Assembly (NCBI GenBank): GCA_949358305.1
Contig: OX442315.1
Coordinates: 18,130,427 to 18,194,426 of the forward strand
Source of the DNA: Strigamia acuminata
Taxonomy: Eukaryota > Arthropoda > Chilopoda > Geophilomorpha > Linotaeniidae
Length of the DNA: 64,000 bases
Direction of reading: 5' to 3'
In this document: piece by piece, positions 24,242-36,655 of the stretch
How the letters are laid out: each line of letters starts with the position of its first letter
How positions within the stretch are numbered: the stretch's first letter is position 1
Translations under genes and position numbers: made by a program
The notes under the pieces: generated by a model
The model's input: only the letters and a program-made list of their open reading frames with translations
What the model was told of the DNA's origin: nothing
Databases searched by the model: none

Positions 24242-26260
24242 AGGGTGGGAAAGTAAGGGCAGTTCACGTGACTTGGTGCTTGTTCCTTCAAATCGAGGTC
24301 GGGAAGCGCCCGAAACTCAGCAAGGAGATGATCACCCTGCAGCATCCTGAAAAAAATGAAATACAGAGAAAGTAATTTAGTGGAGGTGGTCAAGTGGGGT
24401 GGGTGGCGTCTACCACTCTCCAGAGAAACTGGTTTCGTACGCTTGGCCTCAAATTCCTGGGTAAAAAAGTGAAACATCTGGATCATCCATTAAATTACGG
24501 TACTCTATGGAATTATAATGGATTAATTTGTAAGCGATATTTGTTTGTGGTCTCATTTGTGCACGATCTAGCAAAATGTTAGCGTGGAATTTACATAATA
24601 AATGAATAAAAGTGTGTAATGTGGAGAGTGAGGAGAGCTTAATCGTATATTTATTGATTTGTCACGAAATCTTATGCCGGCTTTTGTTTTATGCGTAGTT
24701 CCTTGAAGAAAAAGCGTATTGGTCAAAAAGGGCATTGGGTTTTCGTATCAATCAGGGAAATCTAAAAATTTGTATAGATATAAAGTCATAAAATGGTAAA
24801 ATAACAACATTCCCAATTACTTTTTCAAGGAAAACGAGTTGCTCTCATTTTCCACCCGCACACGTGAAGAAGACAATTGACCATGAAGAGGCATTAGTGG
24901 TTTCACGTCGGATGACACTTTTACCTTGAGTGGATTATTGCTTCCTTATACTTCATTTATGAAAATACATTTCGAATTAGTTCTAACTCAGGCGCAATTG
25001 TCATTTTGTTCTGTGCGTAAAAATTAAAGATTTATTGCAAAGCTGAAATCGTTTTGTGCATTCGCTCCTTTGTCTACTTGATTTGTGTGAAGTCATTTTC
25101 CAAGAAGTATTGTGCGCACACATTGGGTGGCGGATTTGTATAGGAGACACTTGATTACTCGAAGGAGATTATATAAAATAGTGGGAAAGAGAAAAAAATT
25201 AATGGAAATTTTTGGAAATTTTTACAAAACAACCCAAAAAAAAGCTTTGGTTTTAAATTTAAATTTAAATTTTTGGATAAAGATTGTTTATCGTTTTAAA
25301 CTAGATTTTAAAATTCAACCTGCAATTTTTGCAGCCAAATAAACGCATAGTTCTACTTCTAGGAAAGGTCGTAATAAACAACCATAAAGAGACTGTATAA
25401 TGTAAATTAAGGCCGTGTAACAAGGCAAACAAATACCGCGATGCACTTAGAAGATATTCATTCGTCCATCGCTTTGGTCGAGTTGAGTTTATTTCAATAG
25501 AATTTCAATGCAAACTGTAATTAACCGAGTTGATTCGAGGTTATAATAGAATGCTGAAGTGTTTATTACGAAAATAACGCTTATTATATAAGAAGTTATA
25601 AAAATAGAACCACATGTGGTTGTAATAGCCGTTAAAATACATCCGTACATTCCCAACGTTATTTATGGGCGCAAAAAAGAGGACAAACGCTTGTCTGGGA
25701 CGCTGGGTTATAACAAAGGGGGGTTCGAGTGAAAGTATTAAGTTGAGGTAACAGTGAAAGGGTGGAGGCAGACAAGTCTCCACCTTTAACCCTTTCTAAA
25801 TTAAAGTCTATGGTGTAGGCGGGACACTTGCACAACGTTTCAACGGATCACTGAACTGGTTTTCTTAGGGTATGTCCATAAATATTCATTTTATGTTGAA
25901 CATGTTGCCTGACCTTTAATGTATGCATATCGGGATGGATAGCAATAATAAAACAATACGCTGCTGTCTCGTTGCACACACGGTAAAAAATTGAGATAAA
26001 AATAGTTAAGGTCAATAATCTGGGTTCGTAGTGAGGAGAACAATTGTTCTTTTCAGATGTCAAATCGTAAAAATAAATTGTTGAGTTTTTTTCTTCTTCT
26101 TTTCCCATTCAAATTAAAACTCGCATTATGCCATTGTAGGTCATTCAAATTTCTGGACTTAAAACGAGTAATGAATGAAAAAAATGGTAAAAAATAATAA
26201 ATTAATTTTATTTTTTTTGTACAAACAAGTAAATAGTGCGTATATTTAATTATTTAATGG
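24242..26260. other. intergenic between CBM14 genes 3 and 4
   Basis: No gene recognised. Short frames only, in AT-rich sequence. Confidence 0.5.
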
Positions 26261-26818
26261 TTAACTTCCGTCGTCTGAGGAAATTTTGAAAAGATTATCG
26301 TTCAATTTGTAAAAATCTTTGGCAGTGGAACAGTCGAAATTAAAATAATGATCGCAAGCGAAATATTTCTGATTGAAAACTGTATCGTTCGGACAGAGGA
26401 AGTTGAATAGACGGCCATCGTGGTGACAGTAGTGAAACACCTATAATTAAAACTGGTTGTAAGCAACAATTTAAAGGGAGAATGTTATATATATTTACCT
26501 GACACCGGGCTAATGGATGGTCATCAGCATAGTAACCTGGAAGTTTCCCAACACACTTGAAGCCTGTGATAGGAATCGAATTGAGGTATGGGAAACCTAC
26601 ATCGTTGGAGGTAACAGCTGCTTTCTGAATGCGATAAAGAGGATTAGATTAGGACGAAACGCGAGAAAAGTTGAGTTTAAAAGGTCACACAAATACCGTG
26701 ATGTTGGAAAGAGTGATGACATTGAATTGAAAAATCACTGCGAAAAGAAGAGAAATAATTTTTGAAATAAATATTTTCGAATGGAAAACTTACCTAGAAG
26801 TGTAAAAATGTGTTTCAT
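26261..26818 (-). CDS. secreted single-CBM14 protein, divergent, gene 4
   Basis: Exons 26794-26818, 26697-26737, 26499-26624 and 26261-26440 on the minus strand give 123 aa (phases 1, 0, 0). The signal peptide MKHIFTLLVIFQFNVITLSN is split by the family's phase-1 intron. The domain is divergent: FKCVGKLPGYYADDHP, RCQ, FHYC, FLCPNDTVFNQ, ACDHY and DCS keep six cysteines (spacings 16-5-10-12-7). The loop between cysteines 3 and 4 is about nine residues shorter than in genes 1-3. A phase-0 intron falls directly after the second cysteine (C-Q), shared only with gene 5. The tail FYKLNDNLFKI is a diverged form of the Y-x-x-N-x-x-F motif. It lacks the dibasic RQ site. Confidence 0.86.
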
Positions 26819-27775
26819 TCCGAAGGTTCAAGTTCATGCGACAAGAAGCGTGTAAAATATTGTGGTTTTCGCCGATCGTGGTGAGGTCATGATGCTGTTT
26901 TGCGAGTTGTGAGCGAGGCCAACAAAGGGCACAACTCAAGCACGCTGAATATATTTCCTACGCGGGCAACATAAATGGGCAGAGTTTTGGGTCTCAATGG
27001 ATTGCCCTTGAGTGTGTTTTGTTTGTATCCTCGTTGGGTGAGTTGTGGGGGAGAAAGAGGACTGGTTGGAGCAAAACACCCGCGACGGCCGAACGAACAT
27101 TCAAGTTCACTCGCCTGAGGGGGAAAGCAGTAGGTTAGTTTTTCACGGTCTGTGGGGCGCAGGTGGAACTGTTTTGCGCATGCGCTCGGCTTTTCATAAG
27201 ACGGAAGCCCTCGGGAAAAACCAGACTTGTCAATGAAATTTGAATGGAAATAAATGAAGGACTGAAAAAGTGAAAAAGAGTTTAAAGCTCTTGGAAAATG
27301 AAAAAAAATAATCTAAAATTGAACTTTTGTGGTTGTTTTTTTTTTTGCTGTTTTTATCTCAAAACTGATAAAAACTAATTATAATAAAGAATGCCATGTG
27401 GCTGTCACGTGTTTTCTGATTAAAAAGCTGATTATTTTTTCGTTTTTAATTAGATAGATTTAAACAGTACAGTCACCTAAATTGCGAAGGAAAAAAAATT
27501 AAAAGTGTTTCATTCATCACACAACAGTGATTTACTGTGCACATCGTTACACTTTCTTAATCTTAACTAAATTTCTTAATCTTTAGCTCGGCCAAGCGTA
27601 TTTCTGGCCATAAATGGAAGTCCGAAATGCCTCGTGAATAAATAAATAAATTTAATAGCGAGGATGACAATATTGGCGTCATTTATGTTTATCGTGAAGG
27701 CTGTACACACATGACGCGCTATTCATTTCCTTCCTCGTCAAAACCGACCAGTTTACGCTGTATTGAACTTGCACA
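26819..27775. other. intergenic between gene 4 and the PTB gene
   Basis: Upstream DNA of gene 4, with a GC-richer patch at 27040-27210 that includes TGCGCATGCGC. No TATA box stands out for gene 4. No coding sequence recognised. Confidence 0.45.
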
Positions 27776-27925
27776 ATGGCAGGAGGAGGCCCGAGTCGAG
27801 TCGAGGGTGGAGTCACGAGTCCAAAGGTGCGTATCCGGAGTGGCGTGGAGACGCTAGAAATTAGCGCGCGCCGCGATGCGAGACGTTGCCAGGTGGCCAT
27901 AGTCGGGGATTTCTCCTCTTGTTAG
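27776..27925 (+). other. upstream ORF in the leader of the PTB-domain gene
   Basis: An ATG in good context (CACAATGG) opens a 49-codon frame, MAGGGPSRVEGG..., ending at a TAG 31 bp before the main start. It lies in the CpG-richer 5' region. It is out of frame with the main protein, so it would act as a translation-limiting uORF if transcribed. A GTGCGT donor-like site after codon 17 could splice part of it away. Whether the leader includes it is not known. Confidence 0.35.
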
Positions 27926-27956
27926 ACAGTATCTTCACATGTGTGTTCCGAATTAA

Positions 27957-28556
27957 ATGAAGACTGCGATGGAAAATGAAAGCAATTTACCCGCTGTTTC
28001 CCTACCGGAGGAGCCTTTACCTCAGACATTTGTTGTGAAATACCTGGGCAAACGTGTTGCGCGCGGATTGTGGGGTGTGAAGCACACACGTGCACCCGTC
28101 GACGACATGGTTGTGAACGCCAGGGCGCAGAAACCGGGTTCGTTTTTGCCCTTTCTTCAACTGCGGGTCGGCTGTGATGGTGTGACGGTGAGTGAAATGC
28201 CTCAGAATCAAAACAAGGACTTTGACGACGGTCCATTTCCCGTGGATGTCATTTCGTACGGCGTGCAAGATGTTGTTTACACGCGTGTTTTTGCGATGAT
28301 AGTTGTGCGATCGGCCACTGATTTCCCTCCGAGTCCCATCACGAAACCATCAGCTGCTACGTTGGAATGCCACGCTTACGTGTGCGATAGTCGACAGAGT
28401 GCTCGTCAACTTACCTTTGCCCTTGCGTCGGCGTTTAAGGCGTTCAGCAGAAGTCTTCGTGCTCGAGTTAATCCGCACAGTTTGGAGACACGAAAATTTG
28501 CGATAGATCTGCGGAATCCCGAAGAAATACAAGCAGAACTCGATTCGGAAGCGTAA
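27957..28556 (+). CDS. PTB/PID-domain protein, intronless
   Basis: One open frame of 199 aa. Residues 24-165 carry the hallmarks of a phosphotyrosine-binding/PID fold: TFVVKYLGKR (strand 1 with YLG), TRAPVDDMV (helix 1), FLQLRVGCDGVTVSE, VISYGVQDVVYTRVFAMIVVRS, CHAYVCDSRQSARQL and a C-terminal helix FALASAFKAFSRSL. Such domains bind NPxY-type peptides of receptor tails or phospholipids, so an intracellular adaptor role is likely. It has no signal peptide or membrane segment. The end RKFAIDLRNPEEIQAELDSEA looks conserved rather than random. I cannot name the subfamily. The gene is GC-richer than its surroundings and lies on the opposite strand to the CBM14 genes on both sides. An in-frame stop just before the ATG supports the start. 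It could be an old retrocopy. Confidence 0.87.
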   Translation: MKTAMENESNLPAVSLPEEPLPQTFVVKYLGKRVARGLWGVKHTRAPVDDMVVNARAQKPGSFLPFLQLRVGCDGVTVSEMPQNQNKDFDDGPFPVDVISYGVQDVVYTRVFAMIVVRSATDFPPSPITKPSAATLECHAYVCDSRQSARQLTFALASAFKAFSRSLRARVNPHSLETRKFAIDLRNPEEIQAELDSEA

Positions 28557-29076
28557 ATTTGACATCAGAACTCAGTTTCTTTTTTATATCGATTTTTATT
28601 CGTTTGTTTTTATTTTAATTTAATATCCGTATATAAATATTAAATTATATATGAAAAAAAAGTATGTGAGAAATGTTTATTTCAAGGTCTTTTCGTTCTT
28701 CCTTTGTTCTTCTTTTGACACATATTTATTAAAAAAAGAAAATAGGTTCCTGCGGATATTTGTAGTCTCGGTGTAGTGAATTCATGGGAAAAGTTAACGC
28801 CGTGGTGAGTTTTCATGTCGGGTGTTATTTTAATCACTTGGATTGAAGCCAGAGAGATATTTTGCAATTTGATGCTCGCGCTATCGATATTGAATCACCG
28901 GATTTATTTAATACAGACATCCTCGAGTCATTTGAGCATTAAATGTTTATTTTACAATACTGGCATTTGTTTCCACCACTTTTAAATACATTTTTATAAT
29001 TCATACATTCACCTTAATACATTATTTGAACACACTTTTGGATCACCGTAAAACCGGACTACATTTGTTTTGATCG

Positions 29077-30084
29077 TTAACTCGTTTTGATGTCGATTTT
29101 GCCAAAATTTTCATTGATTTTGTATCGGTCTTCCGCCACGTCACAATCGACTCCGTCGGGATAATCACAAACAAGAAGTTCCTGGTTGAATTTCGTTTGA
29201 TTCGGGCAGAGGAAACTCCATTTTCGTGAATTCTGACAAATGTGAAACACCTGTGTGCAATCAAGAGTGTTTGAAATGATAATTAAAAGTTGGCTTTTAA
29301 TTGAATTACTTGGCAGTTGGCTTCTTGGTCGGCGTAGTATCCGTAAATTCGATCTTTACACGAGAAAGATGTCTTGGGAATTTTTTCCAGAAAGGGCAGA
29401 ATTTCTTGTTGTCCAATAACCTCCACAAGCTGTAGTAATTTAATTTAATTTAATTCCACTTGGTAACTTAAATGGAATGTTTTGTTATTTTTAATGACTG
29501 AATGTTTAAAAACACAATAATTGTGTGCGTGTAGACGTTTAAAAAAAGTATGTCAGCATAATTAAAAGTAATTTGCTTTCTTTTCTTATACTAATTTAAT
29601 GCCTACGCCGTATTTAAAGAAAAAAGTGGGACATTGAACCTCGATTACACATATCGAAAACTGCTTATTGAAGCATTCTATTCGATACGGGTTATTTGAA
29701 ATCTATTAATTTAATTGGACCTTACCTGATGTAGTGAGATTGTGAGCAGGATACCTGGAATAAGAAATTTAAATTTTTATTTAAAACTGATAAATCACAA
29801 CAAAAAATATGGATTTTAGGGTAGAAAATCACGTTTTCTTGATAAATATGCAATTTTCTATAGATTAACCACAGATCAGAGTCTATACTGTATTGAAAAA
29901 TAAAAAATATTAACATTTTCGTGTATAAATGCACGAAAATTGTCTACAATTTGGGTTGATGGCTTTTATACACTTCAATATGCATTTGAAAACTCAAGTG
30001 CACTCTTCCAATTACTAAAAACTACTGAAATAGAAAGAAATGGTGTTGTTTACCTGCACAGAGTATTGTGACTTGACTTTTCAT
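29077..30084 (-). CDS. secreted single-CBM14 chitin-binding protein, gene 5
   Basis: Exons 30054-30084, 29726-29754, 29310-29429 and 29077-29250 on the minus strand give 117 aa. The signal peptide MKSQVTILCAGILLTISLH is split by a phase-1 intron. A short spacer precedes the domain (PKTSFSC, RIYGYYADQEANC, FHICQN, FLCPNQTKFNQ, VCDYPDGVDC), with cysteine spacings 14-5-9-12-7. The phase-0 intron after the second cysteine and the short cysteine 3-4 loop pair it with gene 4. The tail is YKINENFGKIDIK. There is no dibasic RQ motif. A short untranslated exon probably ends at the GTGAGT near 30173. Confidence 0.88.
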
Positions 30085-30202
30085 GTTGGAAAGTTGAAAT
30101 TGTGTAGGTTGCACTAAAGATAATCCTTTTGTTATATTTGTTCTGAGAATGAGAATGAATAAAAATACTCACTTGAATGTTATTCAAATGATGGGTTTTC
30201 AT

Positions 30203-30212
30203 CCTTTATATA
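30203..30212 (-). promoter_or_regulatory. TATA box of CBM14 gene 5
   Basis: TATATAAAGG on the minus strand, about 30 bp upstream of a likely untranslated exon. Confidence 0.65.
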
Positions 30213-31394
30213 TTCCTACACCTCCTCTTTAGTTCTTCGACGGGATTGGTAGTACTAGAAACATCGTAAATTAGACGATGCGAGTGATGAAAGATGGTAG
30301 CATAACCGGAGGAAAAAACAAAAATGTCGTCAACACTGCTTTTTCACTTGACTGAAAGGCTGCAAGATGAGTCCATGTATAATAATTAATACACATGTCA
30401 AGGTTTGTTTCCAATTTAGCGGTCAATTCATTTATTTCATTTCAATTAACACACCTTTTGTAATGAGAATTTGAAATGGATTTTTATTAACTCCGATAAC
30501 TCTTCGAAAGTAAAAAGTTCAAGGAATTTATTAGTTCAATTTATTTTTTTCACGTATTGTGTTACTTAGCAATCTTTATGATTCGTAATACTGAATTATA
30601 AGGATGCAAGTAAATATTTTCGTGTACTATAAAATACAAAATGTGTGGCTGTAACTGCTAGAAAGTTAATGTGCTAATAAAGTTGATTTCACCTGTGGTG
30701 TTGTCGTTACGGTAGCTTTACTGTTAGCATGAGAGATTAATTTGGCCAAGGATATGCAAATTGCAAAAAAAAACAACCGTTATGTTACAGTATCTTGCAG
30801 CCAGTTTTATAAAAATGAGAGGAAATATATTTATTTTTATTAGTCGACAAATGTAAGCTTATAAACATTTAGGCTGAAAAAGCAGTACAGAAGAGATTTA
30901 TAAACAATCAAATTTTATGGAGTGTCGTTAATGACTCTCTTGTGGACACTACACTGTGTATCAACGGGAGGTCTTCACACTCTAAAAACGGTTTGGCTGT
31001 TTTAACTAAATGTTTGGTTGGCTGAGAGGCAATTAAATGTTTAGTTAAAGACAACTTTAGGATTTTGTTACCTGATGCATTTGTAAAATTTTTTCCAGTT
31101 TTTAAAATTTTGATAAAAACTTAAAAAAAATTTGAGAAGTTTTGAGTAAATTGTGACATTTTGATTGATTTCTTTATTGAACAAAATTTTTATGAATCAG
31201 TGAGTTGGGGAAGTTCTAAAATGGGAACCGGGCCCAACCCCCTGTCAATGTAGCGCCAATATTGCATCCCGGAAATGACTAATCGTTGGTATTAAACAAA
31301 CATACTGAACACGAATTGGTATGGAATCACTTGGAATCAAATTGGAATCACTTGAAACTATACCGTGGAGTAATTTCCTCGTTTCAATAAATAA

Positions 31395-31428
31395 CTAACT
31401 AAATAAATAAATAAATAAATAAATAAAT
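31395..31428. repeat. (AAAT)n microsatellite
   Basis: About eight tandem AAAT units. Confidence 0.85.
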
Positions 31429-31796
31429 CCGAAACTAATTCAACGACTTACAAAATCGGATTGTTGAGGACGTGAAGAAGTCCAAATGACTCGTGTAATT
31501 GACTATAATTTTATGGTGTTGGATCTTTGGGAAGAAAATTCATATTCGTCCACGATTTATTAATCTTTTGAGAATGTGCGAAGTTCTAGGATCTGATGAA
31601 AAGAGTACTGTAAACTCAGAAGTGTTTACACCTCAGTTAATCCAAGTTCTGGTAGAACAAAGAAAGCTTCGTCAAATTTTAATGGGAATCGAGAAATTTT
31701 TAATAAAAACTTTCTTCAAAGTAAAAGTTTTTACCTTCTGTGTCTTCTTATTTCTTTATTTCTTTGTTTGTTTTTGAGAACCGTATGTACAATTAT

Positions 31797-31808
31797 GCCA
31801 TCTAGTGG
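31797..31808 (-). promoter_or_regulatory. CTCF-like core motif
   Basis: On the minus strand it reads CCACTAGATGGC, a full match to CCASYAGRKGGC. It lies in the gene-free stretch between the 21-30 kb group of CBM14 genes and the 36-41 kb pair. Confidence 0.35.
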
Positions 31809-34800
31809 TGTTAGCTTAAACTAAGAAAAATGCCGTGCAAGCTTTACGTTTTCTCACGACGTGTCTCTAGCGCATGCAAGGCGGAAAGTTTAAAATGTTT
31901 AACGAACAAAAAAAAATACACACAGAATAGGAGAAATAAGGCGATTTTTTTTATTTATACAAAAAATTGTAAAATAAGCCGTTGTAACTAATTCTAAACT
32001 ATAAAACTTAATTTATTTCACTTTTTCATCTTTTATTTAGTTCACTATATATAAGTTCCGGTTTCATATTTTGGATATAAATTGACAATAAATTTTTTAA
32101 CTTTTGTCACATTATTACTAAAGTCGATTATTTCTTTTGCAACCACGTAATTTGACTCCAAAATTGCTAGCATCTTCTAGTGGCATGATTACCAACTACG
32201 GTTCTTTTTAGATGTAGTTATTTTTTCAATGACCTATAAAATAAAATAAAAAAACACCAAAAAAATCCAATTCTTTAAAAAAAATATTTTTAAAAATTTT
32301 TATTTTTATTTTTTTAAACTTTAATTCTAAAATTACACTTCATAATTGCAGTGTAGCATTAAATTATCACCAGAACTGTCTTTACAGCATATAGCAAATA
32401 AGTAAAAGCATGTTAAAACTAGGAAGAAATTAAAATAATAAGGAAATACGAAAAAAGGAAAAGCAAATACAATACAATTCACTTAAATAAAAGAGGCCAT
32501 AAACAAATAAAATACAATTTCGTAATTTCTTTTATTGTAAAGGGGAAAAAAACATCGTAGGCGAAGACGACACAATACCGCAAGGCGTTGACTCGGTACA
32601 AATCTAAAGCAGACTTCCTGCTTACCTTCGTCTTTTCACATGCCGGAAAGGTGTTTGATGGATGGCGAGAAAGTGACACGTTTACTCTGGGCGCACCCCC
32701 GCATTTCACATGCTGTTTTGGCTCGAAATAACCAGTGGGTGGGCGTCGGAATTCTATCAAGATAAATACACACAACAGATACATGCATATTATCGAAATT
32801 TAAATGCTTTGGGCGGGTCTTTATGCGCTGTTTCAAGGTTTATCGTGGTTTAACAAATGGTTTAACAAATAAATGCTTTAAAAATGACAACGTTCTAATT
32901 CTATATATAAGTTGCGACAAGTACGCCAAGTGTGAACTCTATCGCTGACTGTGGAAATCGAAATAGAAGTTAGAATAGGACGCAGAGAAAGTCCTAAAGC
33001 CTGAGGACAGATGCGCCCTGAAACCGGTCAGACGAGGCCGAGAAGATTTCACCTGACCTCGAATGTGCATCGCGCCCGTCGCATCTGCTGGCCAACCTGT
33101 TTTCTTCTGCAGGTGAAAGTGGGTCAACTCATTTTTTCCCCTCAGAAAAACACCTCTGGACAAAAAATGCAGTATCCCACGCAATTACTTTCTACTCGTC
33201 TTCAATTGTACACTCAATTTAATTTTATTTCAACTATAAATTCACATTTATTTGACAATTTTAATACCTTTGATTGCACGGCTTAATGGAACACCTTTCG
33301 AAGTTCGTTTCAACTGATTTGGTCTTTGGGAAATGTATGCAAGGCATTCGTACACAAATTAATGAAATTGGCAAATAGTTGAAGCATTTTGAAATTGCAC
33401 AACTTGTTATTACAGCATTATGTCGCTGTCCTATTTCGGTGGTCGGGCGACTTCTGTGTGGTCTGGAACATCTTTGAATTTTGATTCTCACGTCTTACAT
33501 TTTAATTCTAGATTATGCACAGTATTTTGTTTTAATTATATTGGCGTCACCATTTTTTTTTCTTTTTCTTTCAAAGGGATTCTTTTAGTTTTAGAAATTG
33601 GAACAACAAACAAGAGTAAAATACAGTACGTGTTTGTTTTGCACAAAAATCAGTTTGCAATTTACGTGCAACAAGCTGTAATCTAACAATCACTTTTTGA
33701 AAGATTAAAGATGAAGAACATGGAATCCCGATACGGTAATAATTTTTTTTTTTTAAACTGGCAATACTCGCCCTTCAGCTCGCTAAATGGTGCCACCTTG
33801 AAACTTGCGCTAAGAAAAGATGTTTTCTGGTAATTCTTGACTTATTCTTTTTTTAAAATGTGGCTGGAATTGCAAATATATTTCGTGCTACTTGCATCAG
33901 GGTTAACGAAATTATGGAAAAATATAACTCAATATATGTAGGCTTATGGGATTTGAGTTCAAGCTCACTTTGTAACTGCGATGCGCAGAACGTGATGGTC
34001 TTCATTAAGCGACCCTGAATCTCACATTAAATCATTAAATCAAATGTTATGAAACGACTCTCGACAACTTCAACCGTGTTCTGCACAAACATCCTCATAG
34101 CGGCAAATTGAAGAGACGAAGTTTTCTCTGCATAACATTACATAAGATGAAGATGCGAATGCTATAATTTTTTTCTGTGGCTATTTTTCAAGGTAATCCA
34201 GTTACTCTGAAATAAACAGTTACAAATTTTTGTTATTTTCGCTCTTTCCTTGTTGCGGACACTTGGAGGTTGTGAGACGAATTTACTCTTTTGCCAAGTT
34301 GAGCGTGCGACATTAATAATGTGAAATATATACTTGGCTTTCACGCAAGGATAACGCGCTTTATAATAAATTAATAGAAATTGAGGACAAATTTGTCAAT
34401 GTTAGATATACAGCTCATTAGAAGCAATCTTTTCTTTTCTCAGTCCAAATAAGAATACACCAATCCTTATTTATAACATCGATAAAGGCGAAAAAAGATA
34501 ATGTTGCTTAAATCCTACGCTTGGACTACTTATTACGCGTTAAGAAGAAAGCTCTATTTTTTTTCTTGATTTTAGTCGCATTAAGTCCGAAAGGTCGCAG
34601 TTCTTGGCCATTGTTAATGGATCGTCACGGAAGCCCTCTTTACACTTTGAATATCAAATAGGTGGTGGTGAATTTTAAGTTGCACAATTATTTGCATTAA
34701 TAAAGGTGGCGTGATCAATGGTGTTGATAAAGTCGGGAGGAATGAGAAAATGGAAGTATAAAGTTAAAGTATATTTGAACTTGATTGATTTTAACCTACT

Positions 34801-36503
34801 TTTTGGCGAATAAATGAGGTTAAATAATGAGAACCAGGTTTTTATTTATGTTTAGAACTTGCGTTATTGAAATTATGCACTATTTATTGGTGCTGACTTC
34901 GTTTACACGTAGCAACGTCAATATTTTCAATAATAAAATTCGGGCTCGGCCTTTTGCTGTGTTTTATTGGGAAAAAAAGAAAATAAAGAAAGAAAATAAG
35001 TTTTCGAGTTGGTAATTGGATGTTTAGTAGTATATTTACTTACCTAGTTAGCAAGTTAATCGAATTACAAAACGTGATAAAAAAGATACGGAGGTACATT
35101 AACCTTTGAGAATGTAAATGTGCTGTTTAGGGTTTTACAGATTCTTTTTCTCACAAAAAAGGGGGTAAAGGGTAATGGAGGGCAAATGCAAAGTGGTTCT
35201 AATTCCTTTTAAAGAGAAAAGAGTTATTTGTTTTATTTATCTTATCAAACCTTTCTTCACATTACATCCTCCCTCTTCAAGGTGAACCGCATATCTCAAA
35301 AGGGGGAAAAGTACTGTGTATTTATTAATTTGGACGTTTTAAACTCGACAGCTGTGATTTTTACCAGGAAATGAATGGATAAAAGTGATTTTGTTTCGTT
35401 TTGTGTTTGTTTTGGTTTAGAATTTCGTTTTTTTTTTTTTTTCCTAAATTTTACTTGCGCTGAATCCGTTTTCTTGATTTTTCCATTTCTGGCACTGATG
35501 ATGTGTTCCACATATATTTTTTTTTTAATATTATAAGTCATTTTTTTTTTTTTAAATGTTTGAAGCTAAACAAGAAATGGCTGTTTGTTTGGACAAGAAA
35601 TCTCCTTTTTCCAGTTTTCTCACGGAATTTGATGGAATGAGGACTTATATAAACTGAATCAAATTATAATTCTAATTAAACTTAAAAAATTGAGAATCAT
35701 TCGCTCTTTTTGCTTTTAATCTCGAGTGCGAAAATGCAAGTCAGAAAACTGAATTCTAGTTGTCACTCATTTATCATTGTGCCATTAAAAAAAATATTTT
35801 ACACGTACTCGCCTTTTAACATATTCAAACTGATTCGAATCTCGAACAGTATTTTCACGATTCACTTTGCGTCGTCATACATTTGAATAATTTAAACTTA
35901 ATTTCTCTTTTTCCTCAATTAAAATATAAATGAATTGTAAAATCACATAATCGCATCAGATTTTTTATCATGGTTACATAAACCGTGTGTACAGTAGTAC
36001 TTACATTCTGTCGGAAATGAATGAAGTTTACATTTAAAATGATAATTTATTCATCAAATCATCCGCCACAGGTCGCCTTTGAATCAACAATTTTTATCGC
36101 TTTGGCCTTTATATTTCAAATGTCACGATATGTAAAATAAGAAATAAAATTATAGAAATTTAAAAAAAAAAAAACATATTCTCACTTTTATCTAGTTATA
36201 CTTTGAAACAATTTTAGTAAACTGCCCTTCACATTCTATCACCAGAGGTTGCACCTTTCATCTACGTGCTATGGTCAAAAGGTTGAATTCCTGCTACTTC
36301 CGATTGGATATTTTCACTTTCACCACTTATAATTTTTTTTTTATCGTCATCCTTCCCCCAAGCTAACGCCTGTGGTGTCGAAGGAGAACTACAAGAAAAA
36401 TAACGACGAAAGTCATGCATCCTAATCAGGATCTGTGCTCCGAATTCGTGACCCCAACTTAAGGAATCTGCGCATCCTCCTGCAGCAGATGATCGTCAAC
36501 AGG

Positions 36504-36510
36504 TATATAA
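36504..36510 (+). promoter_or_regulatory. TATA box of CBM14 gene 6
   Basis: TATATAA followed about 30 bp later by the presumed start. The leader exon ends at the GTAAGA donor at 36559, and the second leader part begins at 36629, after TTTGCAG. Confidence 0.7.
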
Positions 36511-36655
36511 AGAGGCGACACTTCATCGACGAATCATCCAGACTCAACTCGCTTACAGGTAAGAACACATTTCTTTCCTGCACTCCACTCAATCTCGCTA
36601 TAATTTGGATTATACTTTAAGTTTGCAGTTTATCCTCAACATCCTAAACATCAAA

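Larger units (their letters stand above)
30213..36500. other. 6-kb stretch with no recognised gene
   Basis: Contains an (AAAT)n tract near 31395-31428, a CTCF-like word at 31797, and GC-richer patches at 32560-32840 and 33000-33140. A TATA-like TATATATAAG lies near 32901 but no exon could be assembled behind it. Confidence 0.45.
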
